A stretch of DNA of 44,922 nucleotides. Source: Candidatus Blautia faecigallinarum. Its GTDB lineage: Bacteria > Bacillota > Clostridia > Lachnospirales > Lachnospiraceae. Below the pieces are notes generated by a model. The model saw only the letters and a program-made list of their open reading frames with translations, searched no databases and had not been told where the DNA came from. How positions within the stretch are numbered: position 1 is the stretch's first letter; each line of letters opens with the position of its first letter. Location: NCBI GenBank assembly GCA_019116385.1, contig DXBU01000127.1, positions 1-44,922 of the forward strand, read 5' to 3'. The position numbers and the translations under genes are program-made. Shown here piece by piece: positions 41,148 to 44,922 of this stretch.

Positions 41148-43304
41148 ATGGACATTATTCAGATTATCACACAGGAGCTGAAAGTACAGAAATGGCAGGT
41201 AGAGGCGGCTGTCAAGCTGATCGATGAGGGAAATACGATCCCTTTCATCTCCAGATACCGTAAAGAGGCCACCGGCTCCCTAAATGATGAGCAGTTAAGG
41301 ACCTTACATGAAAGACTGGTATATTTACGCAACCTGGAAGAAAAGAAGAACCAGGTATTAAGCAGCATAGAAGAACAGGGCAAGCTTACTGAGGAACTGA
41401 AAGAGCAGATCCTTAAGGCGCAGACCCTGGTGGTGGTGGAGGACCTTTATCGGCCCTACCGGCCAAAGCGCCGCACCCGTGCTACCATTGCCAAAGAAAA
41501 AGGCCTGGAACCTCTGGCCAACATCATCATGCTGCAGATGACGGAAAAGCCCCTTGAGGAAGAGGCCAAGGCTTTTCTTTCTGAAGAAAAAGAAGTTGCT
41601 TCTACAGAAGAGGCCATTAACGGAGCAAAGGACATTATTGCGGAGCACATTTCTGATGAGGCGGATTACCGTATATATATCCGCAAGTTTACCGTGAAGG
41701 AAGGAAGCGTAAGCTCCTCCGCCAAAAATCCGGAAGAATCCTCCGTATATGAAATGTATTACGAGTTTGAAGAACCCATTAAAAAGCTGGCCGGCCATCG
41801 GATCCTTGCGCTGAACCGGGGGGAAAAGGAAAAGATCCTTACGGTAAAAGTTAATGCGCCGGAGGAAGAGATCCTCCGTTACCTGGAGCGGCAGGTCATC
41901 ACCAGGGAAAATCCATATACAACGCCGGTTTTAAAAGAAGTAGTGGAAGATAGCTATAAACGTCTGATCGGGCCGGCCATTGAGCGGGAGATCCGCAGCG
42001 ACCTTACAGAACAGGCAGAAGACGGCGCGATCCGGGTATTTGGAAAGAATCTGGAACAGCTTCTTATGCAGCCGCCTATCGTGGGCCAGGTGGTCCTGGG
42101 GTGGGATCCGGCCTTCCGCACCGGATGCAAACTGGCAGTAGTGGACGCCACCGGAAAGGTGCTGGATACCACTGTGATCTATCCCACCGCGCCAACTACA
42201 GAGGCCAAGATCAAAGCGGCTAAGGAGACTTTGAAAAAACTCATCAAAAAATATGGTATTACTTTGATTTCCGTAGGAAACGGTACGGCTTCCAGAGAAT
42301 CGGAGCAGATCATCGTGGAACTTTTAAAAGAAATTCCAGAGAAGGTGCAGTATGTGATCACCAATGAGGCCGGCGCTTCCGTATATTCCGCAAGCAAACT
42401 GGCTACAGAAGAATTCCCCAATTTTGATGTGGGTCAGAGAAGTGCGGCTTCCATTGCCAGAAGACTTCAGGATCCGCTGGCAGAGCTTGTTAAGATCGAC
42501 CCCAAATCCATTGGTGTGGGACAGTATCAGCACGATATGAACCAGAAAAAGCTGGGAGAAGCCTTAAACGGCGTGGTGGAAGACTGCGTAAATAAAGTAG
42601 GCGTGGACCTGAATACGGCGTCTGCCTCTCTTTTGGAATATATTTCTGGTATCAGCAAGACGATCGCCAAGAATATCGTAACTTATCGGGAAGAAAACGG
42701 ACGCTTCCAGAACCGGAAGGACCTTTTGAAGGTGGCAAAACTGGGACCCAAGGCTTTTGAACAGTGCGCCGGCTTTACCCGTATCACAGGAGGGGATAAT
42801 CCTCTGGACGCTACCAGTGTCCACCCGGAAAGTTATGAAGCTGCTCAAAAGCTTCTTGAAAAGCTGGGCCTTCAGGCAAAAGATATCGCCGGAGGAAAGC
42901 TTGCAGGTCTTTCCCGCCAGATTAAAAATTATAAGAAACTGGCAGAAGAACTTAACGTGGGCGAGCCAACTCTGAAAGATATTGTTAAGGAACTGGAAAA
43001 GCCGGGCAGAGACCCAAGAGAGGAAATGCCAAAGCCGATCCTGCGCACGGATGTGCTGGATATGAAGGATCTCAAGGAGGGCATGATCCTGAAAGGGACT
43101 GTGCGGAATGTGATCGATTTTGGCGCCTTTGTGGATATCGGCGTACACCAGGATGGCTTGGTGCACATCTCAGAAATGTCTGACAGATATATCAAACACC
43201 CCTTGGAAGCGGTAAGTGTAGGGGATATTGTGGATGTACGGGTTTTAGGCGTGGATCTGAAGAAAAAGAGGATCAGCCTATCCATGAAGGGCACGGGCAA
43301 ATAA
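41148..43304 (+). CDS. tex: Tex family RNA-binding transcription accessory protein
   Basis: Nucleic-acid-binding protein associated with transcription and RNA turnover. The 718-residue protein has the Tex N-terminal helical domain (NTIPFISRYRKEATGSL), the RNase H-like YqgF domain (VLGWDPAFRTGCKLAVVD, about 320-450), helix-hairpin-helix motifs (VDLNTASASLLEYISGIS, FQNRKDLLKV) and a C-terminal S1 domain at about 640-712 (GMILKGTVRNVIDFGAFVDIG). The start MDIIQIITQELK at 41148 follows AAGGAGG; the frame is open further up but passes through promoter and hairpin. DUF1294 follows 4 nt after the stop. Confidence 0.96.
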   Translation: MDIIQIITQELKVQKWQVEAAVKLIDEGNTIPFISRYRKEATGSLNDEQLRTLHERLVYLRNLEEKKNQVLSSIEEQGKLTEELKEQILKAQTLVVVEDLYRPYRPKRRTRATIAKEKGLEPLANIIMLQMTEKPLEEEAKAFLSEEKEVASTEEAINGAKDIIAEHISDEADYRIYIRKFTVKEGSVSSSAKNPEESSVYEMYYEFEEPIKKLAGHRILALNRGEKEKILTVKVNAPEEEILRYLERQVITRENPYTTPVLKEVVEDSYKRLIGPAIEREIRSDLTEQAEDGAIRVFGKNLEQLLMQPPIVGQVVLGWDPAFRTGCKLAVVDATGKVLDTTVIYPTAPTTEAKIKAAKETLKKLIKKYGITLISVGNGTASRESEQIIVELLKEIPEKVQYVITNEAGASVYSASKLATEEFPNFDVGQRSAASIARRLQDPLAELVKIDPKSIGVGQYQHDMNQKKLGEALNGVVEDCVNKVGVDLNTASASLLEYISGISKTIAKNIVTYREENGRFQNRKDLLKVAKLGPKAFEQCAGFTRITGGDNPLDATSVHPESYEAAQKLLEKLGLQAKDIAGGKLAGLSRQIKNYKKLAEELNVGEPTLKDIVKELEKPGRDPREEMPKPILRTDVLDMKDLKEGMILKGTVRNVIDFGAFVDIGVHQDGLVHISEMSDRYIKHPLEAVSVGDIVDVRVLGVDLKKKRISLSMKGTGK

Positions 43305-43308
43305 GGCG

Positions 43309-43614
43309 ATGGAGAAAATAACGTATGTTTTTGCATCCGTCTCTTCGGCAGGAGGAATGGCGGTTTTGCTTTATCTGCTTCTGATCAACGGAGCGGCTTT
43401 TGCGGCTTATGGCTTGGACAAAAGAGCGGCCAGGCTTGACCAATGGCGGATCTCAGAGAAAACACTTCTTCTTTTGGCTGCCCTGGGCGGCTCTTTGGGA
43501 GCTGCGCTGGGTATGAGGATTTTTCATCACAAGACAAGGAAGGCGAAGTTCTTTCTCCTGGTGCCGGTATTTCTGGCGGTGCATGCAGCACTGCTGATCT
43601 GGTGGCTTTTCTGA
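43309..43614 (+). CDS. DUF1294 small membrane protein
   Basis: A 101-residue protein with about three hydrophobic helices and the DUF1294 core: INGAAFAAYGLDKRAARLDQWRISEKTLLLLAALGGSLGAALGM, then HHKTRKAKFFLLVPV. The family is widespread and has no known function. It starts 4 nt after tex and has only a weak AAGG, so it is probably coupled to tex translation. A hairpin (43636-43657) follows its stop. Confidence 0.88.
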   Translation: MEKITYVFASVSSAGGMAVLLYLLLINGAAFAAYGLDKRAARLDQWRISEKTLLLLAALGGSLGAALGMRIFHHKTRKAKFFLLVPVFLAVHAALLIWWLF

Positions 43615-43629
43615 AAGAGGAAGGATATG

Positions 43630-43657
43630 AAAATAGGGCAGAGGGAATCCTCTGCCC
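43630..43657 (-). terminator. Hairpin between DUF1294 and the rluA-type gene
   Basis: GGGCAGAGG (43636-43644) pairs with CCTCTGCCC (43649-43657), 9 bp, loop GAAT. On the minus strand TATTTTC follows; the plus side has only GTTTAC. It mainly ends the minus-strand gene and may act on both. Confidence 0.7.
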
Positions 43658-43666
43658 GTTTACATT

Positions 43667-44575
43667 TCATTTTGTCCATTCGGATAGATATTTGCGGAAA
43701 TCCTCCGGCAGGGGAGCAGCTGCGGAATATTCTTTACGGGTAAAGGGAAGAAGAAAATGGGTTCTGTCAGCGTGAAGGGCGGCCCGGTGAAAGATTTCAT
43801 CCCCTTTTCCGTAGAGAGGGTCGCCTATAAGGGGATGACCCATATGGGCCATATGTACCCGGATCTGGTGGGTGCGTCCGGTGAGGAGACAAAGACGGAT
43901 CAGGGCGTTCCCATTTTTCAGGACAGCCTGGGTCTGAAAGCGGGTACAGGCATTCTTGCCATCGATGGGATCTACGGTCATTTTCAGAGGGCTTTGGGAA
44001 CAGGGACGGATGGGAACCCTGATCTCCCCGCGGGCAGGAGAAGGAACGCCGGATACGATAGCAAGATATTCCTTTTCCAGCCGGCTTTGCTTCCTGTCGG
44101 ACAGAAAGGCAGCTGCAAATTTGTTTTTAGCGAAGATCACCGTTCCGGAGGTATCCTTGTCCAGGCGTCCTATGGGGCAGATGGGAGCGGACTCTCCTTT
44201 GGACCGGAAATAGGCGGAAACCATATTGGAAAGGGTGTCCTGGTAATGTATGCCGCTGGGATGGACCAGGATCCCGGCAGGCTTATTTATGACCAGAAGA
44301 TCTGCATCCTCATAGAGAATGTCCAGAGGAAGGTCAAGAGGCAGAATGTGCCCGTTGGAAGGGACGTTCTCCGGCTGCAGCTGCAGGGTAAGGCAGTCGC
44401 CCTCTTTTAAGATGGCGGTGGTGCGGACTTTCTGACCATTGACAGTGATGCCTTCCGGGCGGAATTTCAGAGAACGGATCTGGCTTTTGGTCAGGGCCGG
44501 GACCTTTCGCAGAAAGGTCTCCACAGAGACGCCGTGGTAGGTTTTTTCTATAGTGTAGGTTAAAATGCGGTTCAT
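43667..44575 (-). CDS. RluA family pseudouridine synthase
   Basis: Isomerises uridine to pseudouridine in rRNA or tRNA. The 302-residue protein has an N-terminal S4-like segment (about 14-75, VETFLRKVPALTKSQIRSLKF), and the catalytic domain with Asp in PIGRLDKDTSG (about 142). LLVINKPAGILVHPS, CLLTGRTHQIRVHMAHMGHPLIGDPLYG are typical of RluC/RluD relatives. Which uridine is modified cannot be told, so no symbol is assigned. It is transcribed towards DUF1294 and ends at a hairpin. The 45 bases between it and the AraC-type gene hold no clear promoter. Confidence 0.93.
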   Translation of the reverse strand: MNRILTYTIEKTYHGVSVETFLRKVPALTKSQIRSLKFRPEGITVNGQKVRTTAILKEGDCLTLQLQPENVPSNGHILPLDLPLDILYEDADLLVINKPAGILVHPSGIHYQDTLSNMVSAYFRSKGESAPICPIGRLDKDTSGTVIFAKNKFAAAFLSDRKQSRLEKEYLAIVSGVPSPARGEIRVPIRPCSQSPLKMTVDPIDGKNACTRFQTQAVLKNGNALIRLCLLTGRTHQIRVHMAHMGHPLIGDPLYGKGDEIFHRAALHADRTHFLLPFTRKEYSAAAPLPEDFRKYLSEWTK

Positions 44576-44620
44576 AAGAGTGGGGCTGTGCTCCTTATAG
44601 ATGATATAAAATTGCTTGAT

Positions 44621-44922
44621 TTACAAATTGTCTACCACGGTCAAAGTCGGCTCGCACCAGTATCTACGATACTCTAAGGGGGTCATATTTTCCCACTTTT
44701 TAAAAAGTCTGGAAAAATTACTTGCCTCCATAATCCCGATTTCCTGTGCGATTTGATTAATAGAATAATCGGTTGTACGCAGTAGCTCCTTCGCGTGTGT
44801 CAGCCTGGTATGGATGAGAAAATCATTGGGAGATATTCCGATGTATCTCTTAAATTGCTTCTGCAGATGATATTTATTGATAGAAAAACGCTCTGCCAAA
44901 GAACCAAGGGTTATGTTTTCCT
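44621..44922 (-). CDS. AraC family transcriptional regulator, C-terminal fragment
   Basis: The last 99 codons are in the window; the frame is open to the right edge. The visible part is the double helix-turn-helix domain: ENITLGSLAERFSINKYHLQKQFKRYIGISPNDFL, then AKELLRTTDYSINQIAQEIGI and ASNFSRLFKKWENMTPLEYRR. Cytoplasmic DNA-binding regulator, often of sugar genes. A TTG at 44899 could be miscalled as a start, but domain sequence continues upstream, so the N-terminal ligand-binding part is missing because of the window edge. Confidence 0.9.
   Translation of the reverse strand, partial: ENITLGSLAERFSINKYHLQKQFKRYIGISPNDFLIHTRLTHAKELLRTTDYSINQIAQEIGIMEASNFSRLFKKWENMTPLEYRRYWCEPTLTVVDNL

Noticed and set aside
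1..44922. CRISPR array, tRNA, rRNA or prophage
   Set aside because: No regularly spaced repeats, tRNA-like cloverleaf with CCA-side pattern, rRNA segment or phage gene was noticed in reading the window; a tRNAscan and repeat search would settle it.

Overview
The window looks like a chromosomal segment of a Gram-positive gut anaerobe of the Clostridia, most likely family Lachnospiraceae. The reasons are strong AGGAGG ribosome binding sites, sigma-A promoters, many hairpin plus T-run terminators, YesM/YesN, YesL (DUF624), DUF975, DUF1294 and DUF2752 proteins, a BMP-type nucleoside ABC system, and an ApgM-like gene inside an aspartate-family amino acid operon. No rRNA, tRNA, CRISPR array, insertion sequence or prophage was seen. 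Most of the window is core metabolism; one sugar-utilisation cluster and one unusual ATPase/nuclease gene are accessory.

Layout. 1-1.9 kb: the tail of a probable corrinoid adenosyltransferase, then dapA and dapB (diaminopimelate/lysine pathway). 2.1-6.7 kb: a complete BMP-type nucleoside ABC importer (binding protein, double ATPase, two permeases). 6.8-8.8 kb: an acidic lipoprotein, a eukaryote-type HisA and long-form hpf. 8.9-22.0 kb: a carbohydrate cluster in which a YesM/YesN two-component system is followed by an AT-rich control region, a sugar-binding protein, two CUT1 permeases, two different GH31 enzymes (alpha-xylosidase type), a YesL-like membrane protein and a GH127 beta-L-arabinofuranosidase. 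The three glycosidases have no signal peptide, so imported oligosaccharides are probably trimmed in the cytoplasm. 22.3-23.9 kb: an isolated AT-rich AAA-ATPase/PD-(D/E)XK gene on the minus strand. 24.2-29.4 kb: secA, a MATE exporter and a split chromate-type transporter. 29.5-32.1 kb: a membrane diguanylate cyclase and a frameshifted leucine-rich-repeat surface protein. 32.1-37.6 kb: prfB with a programmed +1 frameshift, then ACT regulator, hom, ApgM-like candidate homoserine kinase and lysC. 37.8-44.9 kb: a secreted duplicated-domain protein, DUF2752, DUF975 and DUF4190 membrane proteins, tex, DUF1294, an RluA-type pseudouridine synthase and the end of an AraC-type regulator.

The most interesting non-coding signal is a small hairpin placed 14-16 nt before the start codons of four genes (chromate transporter, hom, lysC, tex). 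Its stem bases differ between copies but stay paired, and the purine-rich ribosome-binding linker is conserved. Other signals are direct repeats and palindromes upstream of the sugar-binding protein gene, a divergent promoter pair sharing a palindromic -35, a promoter followed at once by a terminator after dapB, and a highly structured intergenic region at 22.0-22.3 kb. Catalytic numbering (GH31 Asp416, RF2 SPF/GGQ) helped fix several start codons.
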